A stretch of DNA of 64,000 bases from Pseudomonas entomophila L48 (GTDB taxonomy: Bacteria; Pseudomonadota; Gammaproteobacteria; Pseudomonadales; Pseudomonadaceae), in the NCBI RefSeq assembly GCF_000026105.1, contig NC_008027.1:1504001-1568000 (forward strand), given 5' to 3'. Position numbers and translations under genes: made by a program. The notes beneath the pieces were generated by a model. It saw only the letters and a list, made by a program, of their open reading frames with translations. It had not been told where the DNA came from and ran no database searches. Positions within the stretch are counted from its first letter, which is position 1; each line of letters begins with the position of its first letter. Shown here one piece after another: positions 24,916-31,788 of this stretch.

Positions 24916-26096
24916 TGAAGCAGGCCAGGACATTACTGTTGGGCATGCTAGGCCTCGCGGCAAGCAGCCTGTCTTCAGCCTGGGCGGTGGACGTGACGCT
25001 TTCGGCCCGATACATGGGCGATGCCGCCGGGCAGTTCGAGAACACGACACCGAGGGCCGATTTCTGCGGACGCTGGCCGGTGATGTGCACAAAGGATACG
25101 GTGGACTTGCCGATCAGCTTTCTCAAGACCACGAGCAAACGCGCGGCGGATCCACGAGACCGACTATTCGTGAGACTTCCCCCGCGGCGAACAGTGACGG
25201 TGGTCAACCAGTCGACGTTGGACAGCTATCCGGTCACCCTCGAATTCCAGGAGTTCAGCCTGGAGCTGCAGCGTACCCGAGGTACAGCGGATGTACCGAT
25301 CTTCGACCTGGAGGGAGGCTGTGCGATACGTATCAGTAACAGCCTCAACTTTGGCGCCTACGGGCGTTTTCTCTGGTCGGTGAACGATCCCCGGGACCCA
25401 CAGCCCTGCTACAGCGACTCCGTCAGAGGTGAGGACGAGGATCAGGTCGAAAGCGAAGTGGGGCTGGCCGGTACCACTTACAGCTTGATCATGCCGCGCC
25501 CCATCGGCATGCCCCAGGGGACTTACCGAGGCAGCACCCAGTTTACGGTGGGGGCGGATGCAGATTTCGCCTTTGGCAACAATGTCTCAGGGCTCAATGA
25601 CCGTGTGCTGACCGTGCACCTGGACCTGGACGTCAGGCACGACCTCTACCTGCGTTTCCCTCCGGGTTCGGATCGCGCCGTGCTCGAACCTCCTGGGGGC
25701 TGGCAGGCTTACTTGGGAGGGCGTGGTGTGCCATCGCGGTTGGAGCGCGACCTGCCATTCAGGATCTGGTCTTCCGGCCCTTTCAAAGTCTACAAGCGTT
25801 GCGAGTTCGACATGGGGGCGCATTGCGGCATACGCAACCCGATGCACCATGCCGTACCGGTGGAGGTCAGCCTGTCGCTGCCGAGCAATGTCCAGCATGG
25901 CGGTGGCGCTGCACGACATGTTCCGTTGAGCACTGGTGCAACGGGGGCTCCCGTGTTCAACCCGCAGCACCTGCTGTTCGATCAGCCAGGGCAACTGCAT
26001 TTTCAAGTGCGACAGGCGGGTGTGGGGGAGATGGTCGTGCATGCGGGTACAACCTATCAAGGGCAGGTGACGGTGGTGTTCGATGCGGAGCTTTAG
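24915..26096 (+). CDS. fimbrial tip adhesin / minor subunit (CfaE/CooD/CblD-like)
   Basis: A 393-residue secreted protein with signal peptide (TLLLGMLGLAASSLSSAWA) and two immunoglobulin-like halves, the second ending in the pilin-like strand TTYQGQVTVVFDAEL that would be complemented in the fibre. Cysteine pairs (FCGRWPVMC, near residue 45; later CAIR and CYSD; RCEFD and HCGIR) suggest three disulfides. Size, position after the usher and carboxy end fit the CfaE/CooD/CblD tip adhesins of class 5 fimbriae. The amino half determines receptor binding and is the part I cannot match to a known specificity. The ATG overlaps the usher stop by one base, with AAGGAGA upstream. Confidence 0.82.
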   Translation: MKQARTLLLGMLGLAASSLSSAWAVDVTLSARYMGDAAGQFENTTPRADFCGRWPVMCTKDTVDLPISFLKTTSKRAADPRDRLFVRLPPRRTVTVVNQSTLDSYPVTLEFQEFSLELQRTRGTADVPIFDLEGGCAIRISNSLNFGAYGRFLWSVNDPRDPQPCYSDSVRGEDEDQVESEVGLAGTTYSLIMPRPIGMPQGTYRGSTQFTVGADADFAFGNNVSGLNDRVLTVHLDLDVRHDLYLRFPPGSDRAVLEPPGGWQAYLGGRGVPSRLERDLPFRIWSSGPFKVYKRCEFDMGAHCGIRNPMHHAVPVEVSLSLPSNVQHGGGAARHVPLSTGATGAPVFNPQHLLFDQPGQLHFQVRQAGVGEMVVHAGTTYQGQVTVVFDAEL

Positions 26097-26112
26097 GGGG
26101 CTGGGGCGATTT

Positions 26113-26123
26113 GGGAAATTTCC
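26113..26123. promoter_or_regulatory. palindrome GGGAAATTTCC upstream of the chaperone gene
   Basis: Perfect GGAAA/TTTCC dyad in an AT-rich gap, differing by one base from GGGAAGTTTCC at 21696-21706 in front of the pilin. A third half-copy (TTTGGGAAAGG) follows at 26132-26142. Candidate shared binding site for the cluster's regulator. Confidence 0.4.
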
Positions 26124-26227
26124 GAAGATTCTTTGGGAAAGGTTGAATCAATCTTCGTCGGCACAAGCATGAACAATGCAACGGCGTCGTTCATCAGTGC
26201 GAAAACCCTGCGAGAGGACCGTTTTCA

Positions 26228-26965
26228 ATGACCATCCGTCCCTTCCTGCTGGCCGCCCTCGGCCTACTGTTCCCCTTGCCGTTGCTGGCCACGCCCGCAC
26301 TCAACGTGGGTGGGTTGTACGATTACCTCGATGCTGCCCGCAGTACGGTGCTCAAGCGTGTGCGCAATGGTGGCGACAGCACGGCGTTCGTCAAGGTCAG
26401 TGTCGCCGAGCTAGTCTATGACGACGATGGCAGCGCCCGTGAGGTCGATCAGGATACGCTGCCACTGGAGGCCCGCGGCTTGATTGCCAGCCCGGCACGT
26501 CTGATCGTGCCAGCGCGTGGCATGCAGTCCGTTCGTCTGCTGTACCGGGGGGAGCGTGTCAAGGAGCGGTATTTCCGTTTGCGTTTCATTCCGGTATTAC
26601 CAGAGCAGCGTGACGGTTTCGCGGTGTCCGAAGCCGAGGCGCAAGACTACAAGAACAGCTTCAAGGCCGGGGTCAATGTGCTGGCAGGCTATGGAACACT
26701 GCTGTTCGTCAAACCATCCGAGGCTCGCTACCAGACTCCCGTGGATCACCGGGATGGCACTCTGCATGTGACCAATGAGGGCAATGCAACCGTAGTGCTG
26801 GACCACTTCCGCCAGTGCGATATCACCGGCAATAAATGCGACACGGCCATCAAGCATCACCTGTTGCCTGGGCGCAACCGCCAGTTCTCCGTGGATACCG
26901 GGCGTTTCTATCAGTTCGAGCTTCATGAGGGGAGCGAACGCAGGGATGTGGTGGTGGGGCGATGA
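26228..26965 (+). CDS. periplasmic fimbrial chaperone (CS1-type, CooB/CblB-like)
   Basis: A 245-residue periplasmic chaperone: signal peptide to about residue 22 (LLAALGLLFPLPLLATPA), an amino-terminal Ig domain with the G1-type strand (SPARLIVPARGMQSVRLLYRG) carrying the conserved basic residues that anchor the subunit carboxylate, and a second domain (GTLLFVKPSEARYQ ... LHVTNEGNATVVLDHF). It would cap pilin and adhesin in the periplasm by donor-strand complementation. GAGAGGA precedes the ATG. Unlike the canonical order (chaperone first), it is last and separated from the adhesin by 131 bases, probably with its own promoter. Confidence 0.85.
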   Translation: MTIRPFLLAALGLLFPLPLLATPALNVGGLYDYLDAARSTVLKRVRNGGDSTAFVKVSVAELVYDDDGSAREVDQDTLPLEARGLIASPARLIVPARGMQSVRLLYRGERVKERYFRLRFIPVLPEQRDGFAVSEAEAQDYKNSFKAGVNVLAGYGTLLFVKPSEARYQTPVDHRDGTLHVTNEGNATVVLDHFRQCDITGNKCDTAIKHHLLPGRNRQFSVDTGRFYQFELHEGSERRDVVVGR

Positions 26966-27002
26966 GGGCAGCGGGGAGACTGCCAGCACTGGGAGGCAGG
27001 GA

Positions 27003-27629
27003 ATGTACACAGCACTAGTGGTGGACGATCATCCCTTCATTCGCAGCAGCGTGTGCATGCAATTGCGCATGGACAACCTGGAGGTCGTCGGGCAGGCGGA
27101 CAACGGTATCGATGCTATCGTGCTGGCCCGTGAGCGTATGCCCGACGTCATTATTCTCGACCTGCTCATACCGGGCCTCGATGGGCTGGAAGTGATTGCC
27201 CGGATCAAGGCAATGCCGCGCCCTGCCAAGGTCGTGGTACTGACGTCGCAACTTACCGAAAACTTCTCGTTGCGCTGTATGAAGGCAGGGGCATCTGGAT
27301 TCGTCTCCAAGACCGAGAGCCTGCAAACCCTGAGCAAGGCGATCATGGCCGTGCTGTCGGGTTACACCTACTTCCCGGATGTTGCCCTCAGTTCGGTCGA
27401 TCGGCGTGATGTTCAGTTGAACGAGGCGCAGGCACTGGCCAGCCTCACCAATCGCGAACTGGTCATCCTGCAGCATTTGGCACGAGGCTTGAGCAACAAG
27501 GCCATCGGCGAGGCCATGTTGCTGAGCAACAAGACCATCAGTACCTACAAGACCCGCCTTATCGAAAAACTCAAGGTGGGTTCGGTCATCGACATGGCGG
27601 ATATCGCTCGACGTAATGGATTGATCTGA
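27003..27629 (+). CDS. BvgA-like response regulator (NarL/FixJ family)
   Basis: A 208-residue two-component regulator. Receiver domain residues 1-120 with acidic pair Asp8-Asp9, phospho-acceptor Asp53 (ILDLLIPG) and Lys103 in VSKTES; LuxR-type helix-turn-helix about residues 143-208 (LTNRELVILQHLARGLSNKAIG, LSNKTISTYKTRL). The motifs DNGID, GYTYFP and SNKTxSTYKTRL match what I recall of Bordetella BvgA and its pseudomonad relatives (RocA1 type) unusually well. I start at the ATG at 27003, behind GGGAGGCAGGGA; the frame before it is the chaperone tail. It lies 37 bases after the chaperone gene, so it probably controls the fimbriae. Confidence 0.88.
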   Translation: MYTALVVDDHPFIRSSVCMQLRMDNLEVVGQADNGIDAIVLARERMPDVIILDLLIPGLDGLEVIARIKAMPRPAKVVVLTSQLTENFSLRCMKAGASGFVSKTESLQTLSKAIMAVLSGYTYFPDVALSSVDRRDVQLNEAQALASLTNRELVILQHLARGLSNKAIGEAMLLSNKTISTYKTRLIEKLKVGSVIDMADIARRNGLI

Positions 27630-27727
27630 TGCTCGCAGAGCGGGCGTTGGCATCGTCAGGCGCAACAGGGTAGTGATAGGCGACGGATAGCAGCTTCACC
27701 TGCGCCTGCAGCCCAATTGAGCGTCCC

Positions 27728-28678
27728 TTGTCAGATTCACGGTTACATGATCAGCCACAGCCAAATACCAGGCGTCTGCGCGTGCTGGTGGTGGATGGGC
27801 ACCCGGCGACTCGTCTGCTGCTGACGCTTCAGTTGCAGCGTCTGGGCCATGCCGTCACCCAGGCAGAAGACGGTGGGCGGGCGTTGCGAATGTGCCTCGA
27901 AACGCCATTCGACGTAGTACTGAGCGACTGCGAAATGCCAGGTATGGATGGCTGGCGATTCGCCCGTGCGTTGCGTTTGCATGAATATCGGCGACAGTGT
28001 TTTCCTGTGGTGATCCTTGGGCTGACGGTCCGACGGCGAACAGTGGACGCGCAGCGCTGTCTTGCGGCAGGCATGGACCGGTGCCTGCCCAAGCCCTTGT
28101 CGATGGCACGGCTGAGTTCGCTCTTGTCCTGCGAGGGTATGCGAGCCTTTGGCATGGGGGCGTTGGACATGAGCGAGTTGGAGCGCTTGGCGGCAGGCGA
28201 CGCGACGTCGTTGAGTGGCCTTTTGCAGGTTTTGATAGACACCAATCGCAATGATCTGAAGCTGCTGTGCAAGTGTGCTCGGCATCGAGACCTGCACGGG
28301 CTGAGATTGCTCGCTCACCGAATCAGGGGGAGCGTGCGGATGATCAAGGCGCAAGCGCTGATCGGGGCCTGCCAGGTGATCGAAGACCAGTGCAGCACCA
28401 CACAGGCCACGATCAGTGATGTCATGGACAACTTGCGCTTGGCGAGCCTTCAGATGCGGCGGCTCGAGATCTGTTTGTATCGTCATCAGGCCAGCTACGG
28501 GCAAAGCAACATCCAAGCGCGACACTCGCCCGCCCGGTCTGCACTTGGCAGAGCAGGGCGGGTGATCCGCCCGTCATATCCGGCCGAGCAGCAACAACAC
28601 CAACAGCACCACGAGCACCACGCCGACGATGCCGGAAGGGCCATAGCCCCAGCTGCGCGAGTGCGGGAAGACCGGTAA
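27728..28678 (+). CDS. receiver-HPt protein resembling the C-terminal end of a BvgS-type sensor kinase; probably truncated
   Basis: A 316-codon frame with a receiver domain (residues about 17-130; phospho-acceptor Asp67 in LSDCEMPG, Lys122 in LPKP) and an HPt domain (about 145-253; phospho-histidine His197 in AHRIRGS). Both closely resemble the last two domains of BvgS-type unorthodox kinases, but no periplasmic, PAS or kinase domain precedes it. There is no ATG: only a TTG at 27728 without a good ribosome-binding site, or a GTG at 27782. The acidic pair expected at the receiver's active site reads Asp23-Gly24. Residues beyond about 255 are low-complexity (QQQHQQHHEHH) and the last 34 codons are antisense to the DUF3309 gene. 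It may be a remnant, or a free relay protein. Confidence 0.6.
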   Translation: MSDSRLHDQPQPNTRRLRVLVVDGHPATRLLLTLQLQRLGHAVTQAEDGGRALRMCLETPFDVVLSDCEMPGMDGWRFARALRLHEYRRQCFPVVILGLTVRRRTVDAQRCLAAGMDRCLPKPLSMARLSSLLSCEGMRAFGMGALDMSELERLAAGDATSLSGLLQVLIDTNRNDLKLLCKCARHRDLHGLRLLAHRIRGSVRMIKAQALIGACQVIEDQCSTTQATISDVMDNLRLASLQMRRLEICLYRHQASYGQSNIQARHSPARSALGRAGRVIRPSYPAEQQQHQQHHEHHADDAGRAIAPAARVREDR

Positions 28679-28726
28679 GCCACCGATCAGCAGCAGGATG
28701 AGGATGATGATCAGGATCGTGGTCAT
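28574..28726 (-). CDS. DUF3309 family small membrane protein (50 aa)
   Basis: A 50-residue protein, MTTILIIILILLLIGGLPVF followed by PHSRSWGYGPSGIVG and a second hydrophobic run ending LLLLGRI. The two short membrane segments around a W-G-Y-GPSG turn are the DUF3309 signature. The ATG at 28724-28726 has CAAGGA upstream. Function unknown; such proteins are common and often stress-associated in pseudomonads. It runs antisense to the last 105 bases of the receiver-HPt frame, which suggests that frame has lost its natural stop. Confidence 0.85.
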   Translation of the reverse strand: MTTILIIILILLLIGGLPVFPHSRSWGYGPSGIVGVVLVVLLVLLLLGRI

Positions 28727-28943
28727 GGCGGAGTCCTTGGGTGATTGAGGGTCAAGGGCCTCGGAATGCTGGCCGCTTACTGATTGCGACCATTGCGCGC
28801 AGGCAAAGATTCAATTGGCTTGTGTGTACTGCGCTAGCGCCGCCCCCAATGCCTTCTCATTCAGCATCCTGATGCCGCACCGCGGCTCTTCGGGTTGTGG
28901 CTAGACTCCAGCCCATTCCCACTGATCAGGACCTGTTTTCCCC

Positions 28944-29759
28944 ATGCACAACCGAATGATGATCACCGGTGCCGGTTCCGGCCTTGGCCGCGAGATTGCC
29001 CTGCGCTGGGCCCGTGACGGCTGGCGCCTGGCGCTGGCCGATGTCAACGAAGCAGGGTTGCGCGAGACGCTGGAGCAGGTGCGCGAGGCCGGTGGCGATG
29101 GCTTCATCCAGCGCTGCGACGTGCGCGACTACAGCCAGCTCACGGCCCTGGCCCAGGCCTGCGAGGAGAAGTTCGCGGGTATCGACGTGATCGTCAACAA
29201 TGCCGGGGTCGCTTCGGGCGGTTTCTTCGCCGAGTTGTCGCTGGAGGACTGGGACTGGCAGATCGCGGTCAACCTGATGGGGGTGGTCAAGGGGTGCAAG
29301 GCCTTCCTGCCGCTGCTGGAACGCAGCAAGGGGCGGATCATCAACATTGCTTCCATGGCTGCGTTGATGCAGGGGCCGGGCATGAGCAACTACAACGTGG
29401 CCAAGGCCGGCGTGCTGGCGCTGTCGGAAAGCCTGCTGGTGGAACTGCGCCAGTCGGAGGTCGCGGTGCATGTGGTCTGCCCGTCGTTCTTCCAGACCAA
29501 CCTGCTCGACTCGTTTCGTGGACCGGACCCGGCCATGAAGGCACAGGTCGGCAAATTGCTGGAAGGTTCGCCCATCAGTGCCGCCGACATTGCCGAGCAC
29601 ATTCATGGGCGGGTGGCCGCGGGCGAGTTCCTGATCCTGCCCCATGAGGCTGGGCGCCAAGCCTGGCAGCTCAAGTGCCAGGCGCCGCAACGTCTCTACG
29701 ACGAGATGGCGGACATGGCCGTCAAGATGCGAGCGAAGTCACGCAGAAGCGGCAATTGA
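28944..29759 (+). CDS. short-chain dehydrogenase/reductase
   Basis: A 271-residue classical SDR: nucleotide-binding TGAGSGLG (residues 8-15), structural NNAG (85-88), and catalytic Ser137, Tyr150 and Lys154 (IASMA ... YNVAK). The carboxy-terminal extension of about 30 residues after the core (PQRLYDEMADMAVKMRAKSRR) is basic. Substrate cannot be predicted; the carboxy part resembles the acetoin/retinol-dehydrogenase-like SDRs often annotated as SDR family oxidoreductase. It is monocistronic, lying upstream of rsmI with 124 bases between them. Confidence 0.9.
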   Translation: MHNRMMITGAGSGLGREIALRWARDGWRLALADVNEAGLRETLEQVREAGGDGFIQRCDVRDYSQLTALAQACEEKFAGIDVIVNNAGVASGGFFAELSLEDWDWQIAVNLMGVVKGCKAFLPLLERSKGRIINIASMAALMQGPGMSNYNVAKAGVLALSESLLVELRQSEVAVHVVCPSFFQTNLLDSFRGPDPAMKAQVGKLLEGSPISAADIAEHIHGRVAAGEFLILPHEAGRQAWQLKCQAPQRLYDEMADMAVKMRAKSRRSGN

Positions 29760-29849
29760 GAGGTGTTTTTGTAGGATCTATTACCGACGTAAGTAGGATC
29801 GGTCTTTTTGTCTGGTGAACGATTGAGTAGGCAAAAGGCCTGGGTGCAG

Positions 29850-29883
29850 TCTCCGATTTTTCCTGGAGCTGGAGGATCGGAGC
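29850..29883 (+). promoter_or_regulatory. GGA-rich leader of rsmI
   Basis: The bases before the rsmI start read CCTGGAGCTGGAGGATCGGAGC, containing four GGA triplets including the ribosome-binding site. Csr/Rsm proteins bind paired GGA motifs overlapping start regions, so this leader is a plausible target for auto- or cross-repression by Rsm proteins. Confidence 0.5.
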
Positions 29884-30069
29884 ATGTTGGTAATCGGACG
29901 CGAGATCGGTGAGGTGATTGTCATCGCCGATGACATCAAGATCCAGGTGATGGCGGTGGAAAATGGCCAGGTGCGCTTCGGCATCCAGGCCCCTCGCCAT
30001 GTCGAGGTGCACCGGGTCGAGGTGTACAAGCGGATCAAGGCGTTGGCCCGGGACAAGCAGCAAGCCTGA
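29884..30069 (+). CDS. rsmI: CsrA/RsmA-family RNA-binding regulator, RsmI type
   Basis: A 61-residue CsrA-family protein. The strands are recognisable: MLVIGREIGEVIVIADDIKIQVM, then GQVRFGIQAPRHVEVHRVEVY, with the RNA-contacting VHR arginine (Arg43) and the amino-terminal Arg6. It is more divergent than RsmA or RsmE (MLVIGRE in place of MLILTRK) and matches the third P. putida paralogue, RsmI, in its gene neighbourhood as I recall it. It would repress translation of target messages by binding GGA motifs in leaders, affecting biofilm, motility and c-di-GMP. It converges with the UPF0270 gene, five bases away. Confidence 0.88.
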   Translation: MLVIGREIGEVIVIADDIKIQVMAVENGQVRFGIQAPRHVEVHRVEVYKRIKALARDKQQA

Positions 30070-30074
30070 TGGGG

Positions 30075-30302
30075 TCAGTCCAGCAGTTCGCGCGGCACTT
30101 CATGCCTGGCCAGTAGCTGGCATTGCTGGCTTTCCATGTCGAACAGGATGAATGCCTGGCCCTTGGCCAACGCCTGGCGCACGCGTAGTACACGGGTTTC
30201 CAAGGGCGTGTCGTCGCCGTTGTCGGTGCCGTCGCGGGTGACGAAGTCCTCGATCAGGCGGGTCAGGGTTTCGGCTTCGAGTTGGTCGTAGGGGATCAGC
30301 AT
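30075..30302 (-). CDS. UPF0270 (YheU-like) family protein
   Basis: A 75-residue acidic cytosolic protein starting MLIPYDQLEAETLTRLIEDFVTRDGTDNG, the characteristic opening of the UPF0270/YheU family, and of usual family length. No function has been established to my knowledge. I start at the ATG at 30300-30302. Longer readings upstream lack the family start. It is convergent with rsmI and shares its terminator space. Confidence 0.9.
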   Translation of the reverse strand: MLIPYDQLEAETLTRLIEDFVTRDGTDNGDDTPLETRVLRVRQALAKGQAFILFDMESQQCQLLARHEVPRELLD

Positions 30303-30385
30303 GGTCTGGGGGCAGTGGTGGGCATGGGTGCATGCTACGTGAAATCTGCGGACATGCGCAGTCACTCATTGATCCAGCGCGAGCC

Positions 30386-30473
30386 CTGTAGGAGCGGCTT
30401 CAGCCGCGATCACCCGCGAAGCGGGTGCCAGGCTTCGTGTCGCCTGCATCGCGGCTAAAGCCGCTCCTACAGG
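30386..30473. repeat. REP-type inverted repeat pair
   Basis: Facing copies of 'tgtaggagcggcttcagccgcgat' around cacccgcgaagcgggtg, between the M42 peptidase stop and the UPF0270 gene. First pair of this type after the 11-kb stretch that contains the fimbrial cluster. Confidence 0.9.
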
Positions 30474-30480
30474 GGGGCAG

Positions 30481-31665
30481 TCAAGCTTTGTGACCCACCA
30501 GGCTGTCCACCGCCGGTACCCGTGTCTCGCTTTCCATTTGCGCATCGTGCTCCAGCTGGTGGCTGAAGCGCTCCAGCGAGGCATTGGCCGGCTGCGAGTC
30601 GCTGGCGAACACTGGCGGGCTGAGCAGATAGCCCGATAGCAGCCGGCTGAGCGCCGCCAGGCTGTCAACATGGGTGCGCTCGTAGCCGTGGGTGGCGTCG
30701 CAGCCGAAGGCTACCAGGGCGGTGCGGATATCGTGTCCCGCGGTCACCGCCGAATGGGCGTCGCTGAAGTAGTAGCGGAACAGGTCACGGCGCACGGGCA
30801 GGCCTTGATCGCCGGCAAGCTTCAGCAAATGGCGTGACAGGTGGTAGTCGTAAGGACCTGACGAATCCTGCATGGCCACGCTCACCGCATGTTCGCTGGA
30901 GGCCTGCCCCGGCGCCACCGGGGCGATGTCGATGCCGACGAACTCACTGACATCCCAGGGCAGGGCGGCCGCGGCACCGGAGCCGGTTTCTTCGGTGATG
31001 GTGAACAGCGGGTGGCAGTCGATCAGCGGCTGGCGACCACTTTCCATCACGGCCTTGAGCGCGGCCAGCAGGGCCGCCACACCGGCCTTGTCGTCCAGAT
31101 GGCGGGCGCTGATATGGCCACTTTCGGTGAACTCCGGCAGCGGGTCGAACGCCACGCAGTCACCGATGGCGATACCCAGCGCCTCGCAATCGGCGCGGGT
31201 GGCGCAGTAGGCGTCCAGGCGCACTTCCACGTGGTCCCAACTGATCGGCATCTGGTCGATGGCGGTATTGAACGCGTGCCCACTGGCCATCAATGGCAGC
31301 ACGCTGCCGCGAATCACGCCGGTATCGGTGAACACGCTGACCCGGCTGCCCTCGGCGAAGCGGCTCGACCAGCAGCCCACCGGGGCCAGGGCCAGGCGGC
31401 CGTTGTCCTGCATCTGGCGCACGCTGGCGCCGATGGTGTCCAGGTGCGCCGAGACGGCGCGGTCGGGCGAGCTCTGACGGCCCTTCAGGGTGGCGCGGAT
31501 GGTGCCGCGGCGGGTCAGCTCGTAGGGGATGCCGAGTTCGTCCAGGCGCTCGGCCACATAGCGCACGATGGTGTCGGTGAAACCGGTGGGGCTGGGGATG
31601 GCGAGCATCTCCAGCAGGACTTTCTTCAGGTAGTCGAGGTCGGGTTCGGGGGGGCATGCGGGCAT
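30481..31665 (-). CDS. M42-family peptidase of the NAGGN osmoprotectant system
   Basis: A 394-residue M42 (glutamyl aminopeptidase/endoglucanase-like) metallopeptidase. Metal-site elements: SAHLDTIG, the bridging Asp in RHLDDKAG, ITEETGSG with the catalytic Glu pair, FVGIDIAP and a late HGYERTH. It is the third gene of the leftward set with the N-acetylglutaminylglutamine synthetase and its amidotransferase, the arrangement for which this M42 subfamily is known, and probably turns the dipeptide osmoprotectant over. The ATG at 31663-31665 has CAAGGAG upstream; the frame before it is REP sequence. Confidence 0.9.
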   Translation of the reverse strand: MPACPPEPDLDYLKKVLLEMLAIPSPTGFTDTIVRYVAERLDELGIPYELTRRGTIRATLKGRQSSPDRAVSAHLDTIGASVRQMQDNGRLALAPVGCWSSRFAEGSRVSVFTDTGVIRGSVLPLMASGHAFNTAIDQMPISWDHVEVRLDAYCATRADCEALGIAIGDCVAFDPLPEFTESGHISARHLDDKAGVAALLAALKAVMESGRQPLIDCHPLFTITEETGSGAAAALPWDVSEFVGIDIAPVAPGQASSEHAVSVAMQDSSGPYDYHLSRHLLKLAGDQGLPVRRDLFRYYFSDAHSAVTAGHDIRTALVAFGCDATHGYERTHVDSLAALSRLLSGYLLSPPVFASDSQPANASLERFSHQLEHDAQMESETRVPAVDSLVGHKA

Positions 31666-31698
31666 GGACTGCTCCTTGGGCTTTGTGTCGTGTTTGCT

Positions 31699-31779
31699 GG
31701 CCCTTTCGCCGGCAAAGCCGGCTCCTACAGGTACGGTGCCGATCATCAGGGTGGGAGCGGGTTTGCCCGCGAAGAGGCC
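31699..31779. repeat. REP-type inverted repeat pair (mixed subtypes)
   Basis: A 'ctttcgccggcaaagccggctcctac' element facing a diverged 'gtgggagcgggtttgcccgcgaa' element, between the NAGGN synthetase and M42 peptidase genes. Confidence 0.82.
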
Positions 31780-31788
31780 GGCACGGGC

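Noticed and set aside
28495..28683. A 62-codon cysteine-rich frame on the minus strand
   Set aside because: It is the wrong frame of the DUF3309 gene; its repeated W-C-C arises from leucine/valine codons read out of frame.
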